A DNA stretch of 64,000 nucleotides from Catonia carolina (lineage: Eukaryota; Arthropoda; Insecta; Hemiptera; Achilidae): NCBI GenBank assembly GCA_035578175.1, contig JAQMRL010000001.1:55885553-55949552 (forward strand), read 5' to 3'. The notes under the pieces are model-generated. The model was not told the origin of the DNA. It made no database searches and saw only the letters and a program-made list of their open reading frames with translations. Made by a program: the position numbers and the translations under genes. This document shows positions 20,258 through 30,500 of the stretch, piece after piece. How positions within the stretch are numbered: the first letter of the stretch is position 1; the number at the start of each line of letters is the position of its first letter.

Positions 20258-21625
20258 TGTAACCGGACGGGGTGGCGGCAGGTTGACTCACAGCAATGAA
20301 AAACTCTTGATTTATCTTGAATATATTTATTAACAATATTTTCCCATCTTAAAATTACCACTTCTGATCGCCATCAGAAACTACGCTACAATTATAATCT
20401 ATAAGGTTAAACACAATAAAACCATGGTCCTTAAAGTCCCTAAGTCGTGGAACACAAGGCACAATCCCAATAAACTATTAAAGTAACCATAACCTAATAC
20501 TAAATTAATCCAATTATGAGATTTACTTCCCTCGTCTAGCCCGTATTGTCCATCAACTGAACAGTCACCAGGCACTGTGGTTAGTCATATAAAATTAAAT
20601 ACTAATTCTAACAAGTTCAATAAAAGAAAATACTATCAGCAACAATAGTGAAAACTTACACAATAAATTCTCACAAAATTCAATAAAAAACATAGTGACA
20701 ACAACAATAATGAAATTACATAGTGAATTCTCACAAAATCAGTAAAAGAGAATATTAACGACATCAATAGTGAAATTATATAATGACTTCGCACAAAATT
20801 AATAAAAGAAAATATTAACATCCACAATAGTGTAATTACATAATGACTCCTCTCAAAATTAATAATAAAAATAACTATTAACATCAACAATAGTGTAATT
20901 ACATAATGACTCCTCTCAAAATTAATAATAAAAATAACTATTAACATCAACAATAGTGTAATTACATAATGACTACTCACAAGATCAATAAAGGAAATTA
21001 TTAGCATCAACCATAGTGAAATTACATAATGATTTCTCACAGCATCAATAAAAGAAAATGTTAGCAACTATAATAATGAAATTACATAATGAATTCTCGA
21101 AAAACCCTAGCTACTGGGACGGTAGACTTGCTTCACTTAAAGTATAGTACATAAGGGTACTTACAAAACCAAGCCAATATCGCCATCGTCCTCGCCCGAA
21201 ACCTTCAGGGCCGTATGTTAAGAGGGACTCAAACGGGCCCAATCGCAGTATTCCAACTCCACGGTCTGGCTAGGCCGGGGTCACACGAGCGCACACAGTT
21301 CACTCAACCACAACTTATACAGTTCTAAAACCACAGGCTACACCGCCTCACCATTCCACCGGCACGTCCCGAGAGTTCACTGGAAGCCTTAAACAGTTAT
21401 TCACCAGAAATACTCGCGTACTTCCACGAGAACCGCCCATACCGGGTGGTCATACGTTGTCGCTCGTGTGTGTCTGTCCTATAAAGACGCGCGTAGCTCA
21501 CTCGGTCACTTCTCGCATCGAGTCTCAACTGACGACTGACTCGTCTCCCCGCGCTCTACCCCACGTCCGCTCTACCATACCAGTGGCACTCAGCTGACGC
21601 GGCACATTCCAGCCTACTCGCTACA
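20258..21625 (-). repeat. Gypsy LTR, 1368 bp (left copy)
   Basis: On the element's sense strand it begins TGTAGCGAG and ends CCGGTTACA, so the termini form a TGTARC inverted repeat. It contains a tandem array of about eight 60-63-bp units (about 20640-21090) and an AATAAA near the internal end. Apparently identical to 34307-35674 and 47140-48507, which implies recent insertion or duplication. Confidence 0.92.
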
Positions 21626-22751
21626 CATTTCTGTAAATATTTTCAACAATCCCAGACGTTGGTATTTCTCCAATTAACGTATAAATACCAAAAGTGAAGC
21701 GTCGACTTTTAATTAGAAGAGGGGACCAGAAAGTATCATTATATCCAGAAAGTTGTAAATCAGTTAATTTCATAGTATTTTCTTTTGAACTGACAAAAGC
21801 CGCATTATTCCCTACGGCGTCATGTTCAATTTTTGTGGTGTAGCGACTATAGATAGAGGAAACTCGTATCATATATTCCTTCACTTCGGCCACTTCGGCA
21901 TCTAATGCTTCTCGGTTATAATTTTCAGGCCAGAAATCTCGGGGATTGGTAAGAACACCTGCATCAGTAAATTTTGCGCCAGGGAGCGGGTTCTTAGATT
22001 TAAATTGCATGCTACCTTTTTCTGCAAGGTAATTAACGATGTACTCTAATCGGCAGAAAGAGACACGTTCGGCACTAACAGCATTATCAACATCAGGAGG
22101 ATACATGGGAACATAACGGATATCTGTATAAGTAAATTTTCCACACGCTTCTAAAATAGCGGCGATTCGAGTAAAATATATAGAAATGTTTTCAAGCGGT
22201 TTTAATAAATCAGTCTCAAATTGAGTAAATTGACGGAATTGACGGAAATTTTGAACTGTTTGGGACTTCATATTATTCATGATTTTATAATCGACTGCGG
22301 CAAGAGATACACGATACAGTTTAAAAACTGTCATTGCAGGCAACTTGCGCTGATTCTCCGGAACAGAAACTATCTTATTAAAGTAGGCAGTAACGCCAAA
22401 CCCTACACCTCTAGTGCTTACGGGTAAGCCGCAATCGTGAGTAACCTGTTCGACATTCAATTGTTCAATAGGTGTTTCGAGGTTACTATATTCACCCTGG
22501 AACTTTGTTTTCACTGCAGCTCCATAGGCTTCAACGACCTGCGCGTTCTTCTTTGTCATGAACTTATCTGCGCGGTTTTTCTGATGATTTTTATGACTTT
22601 GATTGCCCTTAGCGGGTTTATAATTATATTGATATGATGGATTAGCGTAGTAATTATTCATTCGGGATTGCCTATCACCGAAGTTTTCCTCATAGTAGCC
22701 CTGGTTGCTGTTCGGGGCATTATTTGGCGACTGGCGTTCGCGGTAATTCAT
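21621..22751 (-). CDS. Endogenous virus-like coat/nucleoprotein ORF, copy 1
   Basis: An intact 376-codon ORF. The start chosen is the ATG at 22751; in-frame codons further upstream belong to fused LINE sequence. The first 70 residues are Asn/Tyr/Gln-rich then Lys-rich, a disordered basic tail as in RNA-binding coat proteins. A folded, mostly helical region follows. Blocks shared with the ORF at 23865-25075 include LPVSTR.VGF.V, F.LYRV.LA and WPENYN. No polymerase or catalytic motif. The natural C-terminus is lost: the last residues and stop come from the target-site duplication and LTR. The virus family is not recognised; a dsRNA (partiti-like) capsid or a negative-strand nucleoprotein are guesses. 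Confidence 0.6.
   Translation of the reverse strand: MNYRERQSPNNAPNSNQGYYEENFGDRQSRMNNYYANPSYQYNYKPAKGNQSHKNHQKNRADKFMTKKNAQVVEAYGAAVKTKFQGEYSNLETPIEQLNVEQVTHDCGLPVSTRGVGFGVTAYFNKIVSVPENQRKLPAMTVFKLYRVSLAAVDYKIMNNMKSQTVQNFRQFRQFTQFETDLLKPLENISIYFTRIAAILEACGKFTYTDIRYVPMYPPDVDNAVSAERVSFCRLEYIVNYLAEKGSMQFKSKNPLPGAKFTDAGVLTNPRDFWPENYNREALDAEVAEVKEYMIRVSSIYSRYTTKIEHDAVGNNAAFVSSKENTMKLTDLQLSGYNDTFWSPLLIKSRRFTFGIYTLIGEIPTSGIVENIYRNV
21622..21632. repeat. Target-site duplication of chimeric insertion, left
   Basis: TACACATTTCT, repeated exactly at 23580-23590 immediately after a 17-base poly(A). The first four bases are also the last four of the LTR, so the insertion hit the LTR/flank boundary. Confidence 0.8.
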
Positions 22752-22768
22752 ATTATTAGAATTCTTAG

Positions 22769-23579
22769 GAATTCCTGGCAGGTGGAATGGACTGGCTCTC
22801 ATGGCAACAAGCTACGTGATATCAAACATGCCGTTAAGCCCTGGGATACGTCGCTGAGGAACAACAGAAGGGAAGAAGTTGTCATCGCTCGACTTAGAAT
22901 TGGGCACACCAGATTAACGCATGGGTATCTCATGACGTCTGGTGATGCTCCAGCGTGTGGCAGATGCGATTGTCCTTTGACAATAAAACATGTTTTGGTA
23001 GATTGCATCTGCTACGCAGCTCTGCGTCGGCGGTTTAAAATACCCTGCGAGTTGCGTGATGCACTCGGCGACGATAGCCATGTTTTAGACTCAACATTGA
23101 GATTTCTTAGATCCATCTGTGTATATAAAGATGTCTAATGGGGAAACGTTAATGTTGTTTTTATGTTATATGTGTATTTGTGTGTTTTATTTTTTTTTAT
23201 TTTCGTGGCCCATTTACAGCCTTTTGTTTATGTTTTAGGTCTGTGATATTAATGTAAATTATATTGTTTGCTGTGATACTAGTTTTTAAGATTTTTATGT
23301 GATAGTTTATAAATGTTGTTTATTCCAACTGTGATATTAGATTTAAGTTTGTGTTTGTATGTTTATCTTATAAGTTTTTAAAATAAATGTTCTTTACTGT
23401 AAATTTTATTTATGAATTTTTCTTTATCTGTGATATTTTTTAGTTTTAGGAGTTATATTTAAATAAAAAAGTATATATTATATTCAAGTACGTTCTACAC
23501 TCGGGCCCTTTACACCCGCGTGTAGAACAACGGGCGATGATAACCGTCTGGTTTTTCGCCCTAAAAAAAAAAAAAAAAA
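22769..23579 (+). mobile_element. LINE 3' end with poly(A), 5'-fused to viral-like sequence
   Basis: From the junction near 22769 it encodes the last 123 residues of a LINE ORF2 (NSWQVEWTGSHGNKLR to RFLRSICVYKDV, stop at 23136-23138) including the CCHC finger CGRCDCPLTIKHVLVDC. A 3' UTR follows with two hairpins (23492-23528 and 23532-23561) and 17 A's (23563-23579). The subfamily differs from the full-length LINEs at 27132 and 40094, with clear changes in the C-terminal residues. The upstream 90% of the LINE is replaced by antisense virus-like sequence. Confidence 0.88.
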
Positions 23580-23755
23580 TACACATTTCTTGGAATACGT
23601 TTATCGTACATAATTCTTTTATCCTACAATATTATACTATTAGATTATTACATTATACGATTACACATTAATTAACAATTAAAAATACGCTATTAGAATA
23701 TAAAATTATTTTAAATGAAAATTTACTAGTTAGTAAATAACTCAGTTCAATCCCA
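23580..23755. repeat. Segment F, flank of the virus-like ORF 2 locus
   Basis: Its reverse complement is at 34126-34306, where it directly abuts the Gypsy LTR. Here it is separated from the LTR by the chimeric insertion. It begins with the second copy of the 11-bp target-site duplication (23580-23590). No ORF. Confidence 0.85.
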
Positions 23756-23864
23756 TAATATTACACTACTTTCCCCTCTCAGAAAGAGCTATCAGATTAA
23801 ACAGGCCATGTTCCCTACTCCACTGGCACTGCACTATACACATTGCGGATACGCTAGTCGCTCC

Positions 23865-25075
23865 TCACTGCCACACTGGCATAACCACTTCGGGATAGGC
23901 ATAATGGGTTTCACTAGCCAGTTCACCAGCTAGGCCATAGATACCATAGAAGGTCATCATTTCAGGCACTGCTTCAGGAGACCAAAATATGTTAACACTT
24001 CCAAGTACCCGGTTTTCACCATTAACCTCTGAATAATCAGTACAATGCAATTGTACCGGAGGTATTGGACATTAAAATGCTCTCGTTTCCAATATCATCT
24101 CCGACTGAATCAATTTTTGAGAACCATTTTTCATAGGTGTTCTTCAGCATGGAAGCCCTCTCAATCCACTCTTTCACACTATACACATCACGCAATAGCT
24201 CTGCTTCTCCATAGTTTGCAGGCATTATAGCATCTGGATTCATTAATACATCGTTGGGTCCCCAGATGGCACGTGGCATTGGATTCTTTAAATGAAAATT
24301 TCTTCTAATAGCTCTTGATGTATTTGGATCGGATAAGTATGTAACAACATTTCTCAAATTTGTTAGGTAAACACATTCAGGTATCGGAATCATTCTACCC
24401 TGAGCATCATCTTTCTCAACGGGGAACAAAGGAATAAAGCTCTTCTCTCCATATCTAAAACTACAAATTGACTTCAGTAAACAGCCCACTCTTTGGGTAC
24501 ACAAATTGATGGATGTTATTATTAATCTAAATTTTTCAAAATCTTCGGCGCGATACCACTGCATTGGTTCATTAACAACGCCATTCCTACGGTTATCAAA
24601 GATTTTCTTTTCGCACATCGCTAACTGAACACGGTACAACTGGTAGATAGTCATGTCATTTAGCTTTTGCACGTTGTCAGGTATACCCATCACCCTAGTG
24701 AAAGTATCCTGCACGCTAAAACCAACTGTTCTGGTACTAACTGGTATGCACGTCGATAAAGAGGTTGTCTCATATCGCTTAGCCTTGACAACATCCTCAA
24801 TAGAGTCGAATCCACACAGTAAGTTCTTTCTAAACTGGTCATCCAACGCTTCTACAAACTCATTACCTTTCCTAACCCTGAAGGTCTCCGTTCTCTTTTC
24901 ATCATGAGCCTTCGACGCTCTGCTCTTTTGTTGTTTTCCGCGCTGAGGCGGCTTATACTTTCCATAGTTAGAGTTCTCCTCATAGTCAGACACTCTGTCT
25001 TGATAAGATGAGAAACTCTTACCACGGCCGTAAGGGCGGGATTGGAACCCCCTCCCTCTATTATAATATTTTTTA
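23865..25075 (-). pseudogene. Endogenous virus-like coat/nucleoprotein ORF, copy 2 (frameshifted)
   Basis: Open from about 25075 to 24037 and then in another frame from 24050 to the stop at 23865, so one small indel near 24044 breaks it. The N-terminal part is Arg/Gly/Tyr-rich (RGRGFQSRPYGRG) and basic. The middle aligns with copy 1 through IPVSTRTVGFSV, IYQLYRVQLA, a NPMPRA-type turn and MPANYGEAEL. The C-terminal part shares FWSP and a GIY..GE block. No ATG is present near the 5' end, so it is probably 5'-truncated. The two copies are diverged paralogues rather than duplicates, suggesting separate captures from related viruses or one much older capture. Confidence 0.6.
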
Positions 25076-25439
25076 ACAATAAAAAAATATAATCGCAGTT
25101 GGATTTGACCCACCTATCTCTAAAATTTACAATACTTAAATAGAAAACAGTTACAAATGAATATATTTTGAGCTCAAATACAGCTTAAAATGTATCTACA
25201 TTGATATTTTTAAGAGGTCTAAATATTTTTTAATTATTCCTGATTGCAACTAGTGTTCATTTATTCGTGGGAAGAAAATATTTGCAAACTAATAAAAATC
25301 AATGCTATTTCCCTATAGTTCAAATATTGTGGAAACCCGGTATAGGGCAATCGGTAAAAATTGTTTGCGGCCCTTGGTAGGCATTTTATGACAAAATCAT
25401 ATACATAGAGGTTGCATGCAGAATTTTACAGGTGCAGAG
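25076..25439. other. AT-rich, nothing recognised
   Basis: No ORF or repeat that I can name. Confidence 0.4.
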
Positions 25440-25712
25440 GTAGAAATGTAAAAGATAATAACCACATTTATATCCTCTGAGAGTAATGGATTTCATATCG
25501 CTATGCAGCCAGACCATGTGGTGAATGAAGTGAAGTTATCGATTGATGCAAGGTGAAAAGTAGATGCTTTTCACAGGACCTGGCATGCTGATAAGAATAT
25601 TTTTATATTCAGTAAGGAAGACAATGGGAAACCACCTCACTCTTCGTTTTACTTAGTAAAGCTTCTAGAGGATCAAACCAGCCTTTAGGCTGATGACCTA
25701 AACAATAAGCAC
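25440..25712 (-). repeat. Dispersed repeat family A, copy 4
   Basis: On the minus strand it runs from TTGTTTAGGTCATCAGCC through CTGGCTGCATAGCGATATGA. It is well preserved, but the distal quarter is missing relative to the 51125 and 55330 copies. Confidence 0.8.
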
Positions 25713-26369
25713 ATGTGCAATTTCATTTAAATTACTTATTAAATGCAAAGTACATTTTGATTTTGTTAATTCCTGCGTAGGAAAAGCCTGTGATCGGGAA
25801 TGAGTTGTATATTATTGATAATAATTAATTACTAAATACTTTGTCATAATTTTATTACATACGTAGCTTATTGAAACTTAAACTAGTAATAACATTTTAA
25901 ATTATTGAATCGGTCATTTCAGAAAACCCAAAGGTCAAAAATCTAACTTTTGGTGAATTAAAAAACTGGTAATTTACTACGCTTCAATAAAAAACAATGT
26001 TAAACAATAGAGTTTGTTCAGAAAACTATTCGATTTTATATAAAATATATACTTTTGTCTTTTTATGGATAATTCACTTGTTATTATTGAAAAATTTGAC
26101 TAACCTTACGTTATTTTCTGTAAAATACGTTGTTAGACCAGAAAAATCAGTATTGTTTTATATTAGTTGAAGGGGTCGGGAGAAGACAGTGCTAACCCAC
26201 ATCAACATAATTTTACGCAATAGCATTTTAAAAGTTTACTGAAATCTACAAATCATGTTTATGAATTTATTTGTTTAACATTTATTATTTTCTGTTAGTT
26301 TAGGTTTTTAAGAATATAAATATAGCATCCTGTCCGAAACGAGCTGCCCGTTTTATTTTTACAGACTAT
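25713..26369. other. Non-coding
   Basis: No recognised feature except an 18-base motif GAAGACAGTGCTAACCCA at 26182-26199, which is repeated at 33927-33944 in reverse complement. Confidence 0.4.
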
Positions 26370-26570
26370 TTAAGAAAAATCATGATTGCAATTTTGTGGG
26401 TTAGCATTGTTTTCTTCCTGGGATTTCACAAAATATAAGGGGTTAGCATAATCGAAAACTGAAGTATAACCGGTTTCATTCAGAAAATGTTGTTTGACAA
26501 GATAAATGATATCCTGCTCAATAGTTTGAACATTTTCTTCACTTTCAGATACAGGACTTGTATGCAAGTT
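26370..26570 (-). CDS. Candidate terminal exon, unidentified
   Basis: On the minus strand, TACTACCAG (a weak acceptor) is followed by 66 open codons and TAA, with AATAAA shortly after the stop. The encoded segment is acidic and polar (SESEENVQTIEQDIIYLVKQ, DYANPLYFVKSQEENN) without low-complexity bias. No family is recognised, no upstream exon is identifiable, and the acceptor is poor, so chance is a serious alternative. Confidence 0.22.
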   Translation of the reverse strand, partial: NLHTSPVSESEENVQTIEQDIIYLVKQHFLNETGYTSVFDYANPLYFVKSQEENNANPQNCNHDFS

Positions 26571-27118
26571 CTGGTAGTATTAATGATATAGGCCATATGG
26601 CAGGAGTTTATTTATTTTAATGAGTTTTTTTTCTTATCGGTACAGTTCCTTTCTCTGTATTTTGTTTTAAGTTGCCATTTCATACTAGGATTGTCTCTTT
26701 TTTCAGTAAAACCTCTCTGAATTTCTAATTAACAAGGTACTTAATTTCATAGTCACAGTCATTTCTTTTTCAAACAAATATCTTTAGTGAAAGTTACACC
26801 GTCTCCATTTATATCGACGTTCTCGTATTCTTCTTGTGTTGATGTTCTGTCTCAGTCATCCTTAGTCAGGTTTGTCACATTAAACTTTGATTTTCTGCAA
26901 CACTTAAATATTATCACCCCATTGATCTGGAGTGTTCTCTTCGTTTGTTTATGTTTCCCTATTTCTCTTGCGAGAGCGAGGAGGTTTCACGGAGAAAAAC
27001 GTGGTGATCGGCTTCTGGAATCCAGGTTTTATTCTAGGTAGATAGGTTTTATTCTAGAGATCCAGTAGACACTGGATCTCTATTTGGTCTCACCCAATTT
27101 TTCCTGTAATAGAAAATG
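26571..27118. other. Non-coding
   Basis: Nothing recognised. Ends at the 13-bp LINE target-site duplication ACTCTGAGTTAGA. Confidence 0.4.
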
Positions 27119-27128
27119 ACTCTGAGTT

Positions 27129-27175
<47 letters not shown>

Positions 27176-27574
27176 GCGAAAAACCTCGGCGAGGTTATCA
27201 TCGCCTGTTGTTCTACACAAGGGTGTAAAAAGCCCGAGTGTAGAACGCCATTTTTTTATATATATATGAAATATCTAAAATCTTATAATCTAGTATCACA
27301 GACAGGCTAAAAAAAAAAAACGCTAAAAACACAAAAAAACATACACACATAAACTTAAACTTAATATCACAGTTAAAAAAGAAAACACAAAAATGACATT
27401 GACACTTATGTAATTAAAATCTTAAGAACTAGTATCACAACCAAAAAAGTAAAAAATTACATAAAAAAAAAGAAAAATATCACAGACATAAAAGATCACA
27501 AAAGGCTGTAAAGGGGCCATATAATAAAAACACAGACATTTGAATGTAAACATTAGGGTAAAACTAATAGGACA

Positions 27575-30500
27575 TTAGACACTGTTGTATACACTGATGG
27601 ATCTTAAAAATTTCAAAGCCGCGTCCAAAATAGGGGTTTCGTCACCGAGTATATTCCTTATGTCAGAGGGAATCTTGAATCGTCGACGCAGAGCTGCGTA
27701 GCAGACGCAATCAACCAATACATGTTTGACTGTCAAAGGACAATCGCACCTGCCACAAACTGGAGCATCACCAGACGTCATGAGATACCCATGGGTAAAT
27801 CTGGTGTGCCCAATTCTAAGTCGCGCGATGACAACCTCTTCTCTCCTGTTCTTCCTCAGTGACGTAGGCCAAGGCTTAACAATAGGTTTTATTTCTCGTA
27901 GTTTGTTGCCATGAGAGCCAGTCCATTCTACCTGCCAGGAATCCGTGATGACCCGCTTCACCAGACTCACAAAATCAGACATAGTCAGATATCGCGTGAA
28001 AGCCGGTTGACGAGCCGCCTCCTTAGCGGCCAAATCAGCAGCCTCATTTCCCGGGATTCCAGCATGACCCGGAACCCAGCAGAAAACAACGCTTACTCCT
28101 CTATCATTCAGCTCCTTCACAGTGCCGAGGACGTCCACAACTAGCGGGTGGCGTGAATACACATCACTAATCGACTGGAGAGCACTGAGCGAATCAGTGC
28201 ACACCAACACCCGACGCCCACGCACACAGACTACAGAAAGAGCTTTGCTGATAGCATAAAGTTCAGCCGTGTAAATACTAGTTCCCGCAGGTAATCCAAA
28301 CAAATAGGTTCTCCCATTAGCAACAAACGAGCAACCAACTCCAACATCCGACTTTGATCCATCAGTGTATACAACCGTAGATGGTTTAATAGCTTCAACT
28401 AACTCACTGAAAATGCTATTAAACACCACAGAGCTTGTGCCTGCCTTTGAGTATTTACTCATCTCAAAGTTAAAGTGTAACTGAGCGATGGTCCAGGGTG
28501 GAAATAGACAAGAATTACATGGGTAGACACGAGGAATCGCAATATCAAGGTTGTTGCATATCTCCAACGCTCTTACACCGAATGGTGAAGGTTGTCGGGC
28601 GTTCATCAGATGCAAATCATGACACGGGTTGTTGAGAATGATGTCATGCAAAAAATGATAAGGTCTAGCTTTCAACTTGGCAAAGTACGTCAATATAAGC
28701 TGCTGGCGACGTCTGTGTAACGACATTTCTCCACTTTCAACTATAATGCTGACAACAGGGCTAGAACGAAAAGCACCTGTAGACAATCGTAAACATGAAT
28801 TATGGATCGTGTCAAGCATTCTCAGCGAAGTGGGAGTAGCAGATGAGTACGCTACAGCGCCATAATCTATACGTGATCGCACTAGAGCCTTGTAGAACCT
28901 TATCATACATGATCTATCAGATCCCCAACATGTACCTGTAAGAACACGCAGAATATCAACCACCTTTAAGCACCTAGCCCGTAGGTCTTTAATATGCGGA
29001 ACCCATGTAAGTCTCTTGTCGAATACAACACCTAAGAACCTGATTTCAGTGCTAACTTCGATATGCTGACCCATTAAATACAGTCTTGGAACATTATCAG
29101 TCCGTATTCGGCAAAACTGAATGCATTTAGTCTTCTCAGGAGAAAAACTAAAGCCAGTCTGCCGTGACCATTCTTCAAGACGGTATATAGTTAGCTGTAG
29201 AGCTCGTTCAGCTGAGACAACATTTCTAGATGCAACATATATTGCAAAATCATCAACAAACAACGAACATTTAACAGGGTATACGCAACTTTTCACAATA
29301 TTGTTTATGGCAACCGCAAATAGGGTACAACTAATTACACTTCCTTGCGGTATACCATTTTCCAAGTCAAACCTGTCGGACAGACACTGACCAACCCTTA
29401 CACGGAACGATCGTTCATCTAGAAAGTCCTTGATGAAGGCCAACATGTTTCCAGCGATGCCCCAATCCCGCAAGGTATTGAGGATACCTCGTCGCCAAGC
29501 TGTATCATATGCTTTTTTTAAATCAAAGAATACGGCAACGAGGCGCTGCCGCAATGCAAACGCATTGCAGACAGCCGTCTCAAGGGCCACCAAGTGGTCT
29601 GTCGAAGACCTCCCTCTCCGAAAACCGCTCTGTTCAGGAGCGAGGAAGTTATTCTTTTCCAGATACCACATGAGACGACTGTTCACCATTCTTTCCATGA
29701 CCTTACAAACAACACTTGTCAAGGAAATGGGACGGTAGTTGGAGGCCAATGTTTTATCTTTACCAGGTTTGAGGATCGGAACAACAATTGCTTCTTTCCA
29801 AGTTTTTGGAAGCTTTCTAGAAGCGTATATTTTATTAAAAACATGTAGGAGTTGCCTTAACCCAGAATCCGGTAAATGCGCTATCATCGAAAGTGTAATT
29901 TCATCTCCTCCAGGTGAGGTATTTCGAGATACTTTGAGCGCTTTTCTAAGCTCAGGCAATGAAAAAGGAATGTTTAGAGGATCATTCGAGTCCGCTATAA
30001 AGAAAGGAAGAGATTCAATGGTTTTCTTATAATTTTGAAACTGTACTGAATATGAAGACGTGAGGGAAGCTGATTTAAAGAAGGAACCAATCACGTTAGC
30101 GATGTCGGACTGTGATGTGATCACAGAACCGTCAGCTTGCAACCCTGCGATTCGATGTGGAGACGTCGTTCCACATACCGAACGCAGTTTTCTCCACACC
30201 GTTGTCACAGGGGTACTCCTGCTAATATCTCCAACGTAACGGCTCCACGACTCCCTCTTACTCTCAAGAAAGACACGCCTACAGCAGGCCCGAGCTCTTC
30301 GGTACGCTTCCAGGTTTGCATCCGTAGGTCTGCGACTAAAAATGCGCAGGGCCCTACGGCGGTCCCGAAGAGCCTCCTTACAACGATCATTCCACCAAGG
30401 TACCGGCGGACGCCGTGCTTTTCCCGATGTTTTAGGAATGCTCTGGGCAGCTGCTGCAGACATCCTCTCTACAAAGGAAGACAACAGCTTTCGTGCATCA

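Larger units (their letters stand above)
18927..21625 (-). mobile_element. Ty3/Gypsy element, left copy, truncated (LTR, PBS, gag, part of protease)
   Basis: Read on the minus strand: LTR (21625-20258), one spacer base, primer binding site (20256-20239), gag, and the start of the protease frame, ending abruptly at 18927. It is the inverted near-identical counterpart of 34307-37005; I see only a handful of substitutions, including one in the gag/pro stem-loop and an Arg/Cys change in gag. The 3' two-thirds of the element are missing. Confidence 0.9.

Noticed and set aside
20636..21067. 143-codon hydrophobic ORF in each LTR (also 34865-35296 and 47518-47949)
   Set aside because: It lies entirely within the LTR tandem array and repeats the same translated unit; kept only as an observation, not annotated as a gene.
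22769..23138. Independent host gene for the 156-codon ORF at 22668-23138
   Set aside because: Its sequence is the C-terminus of the LINE ORF2 read from the chimeric junction; upstream codons are antisense virus-like sequence.
29430..29738. Open frames antisense to LINE ORF2, around 100 codons
   Set aside because: They oppose a well-supported RT/RNase H reading frame in both copies and have no recognisable content.
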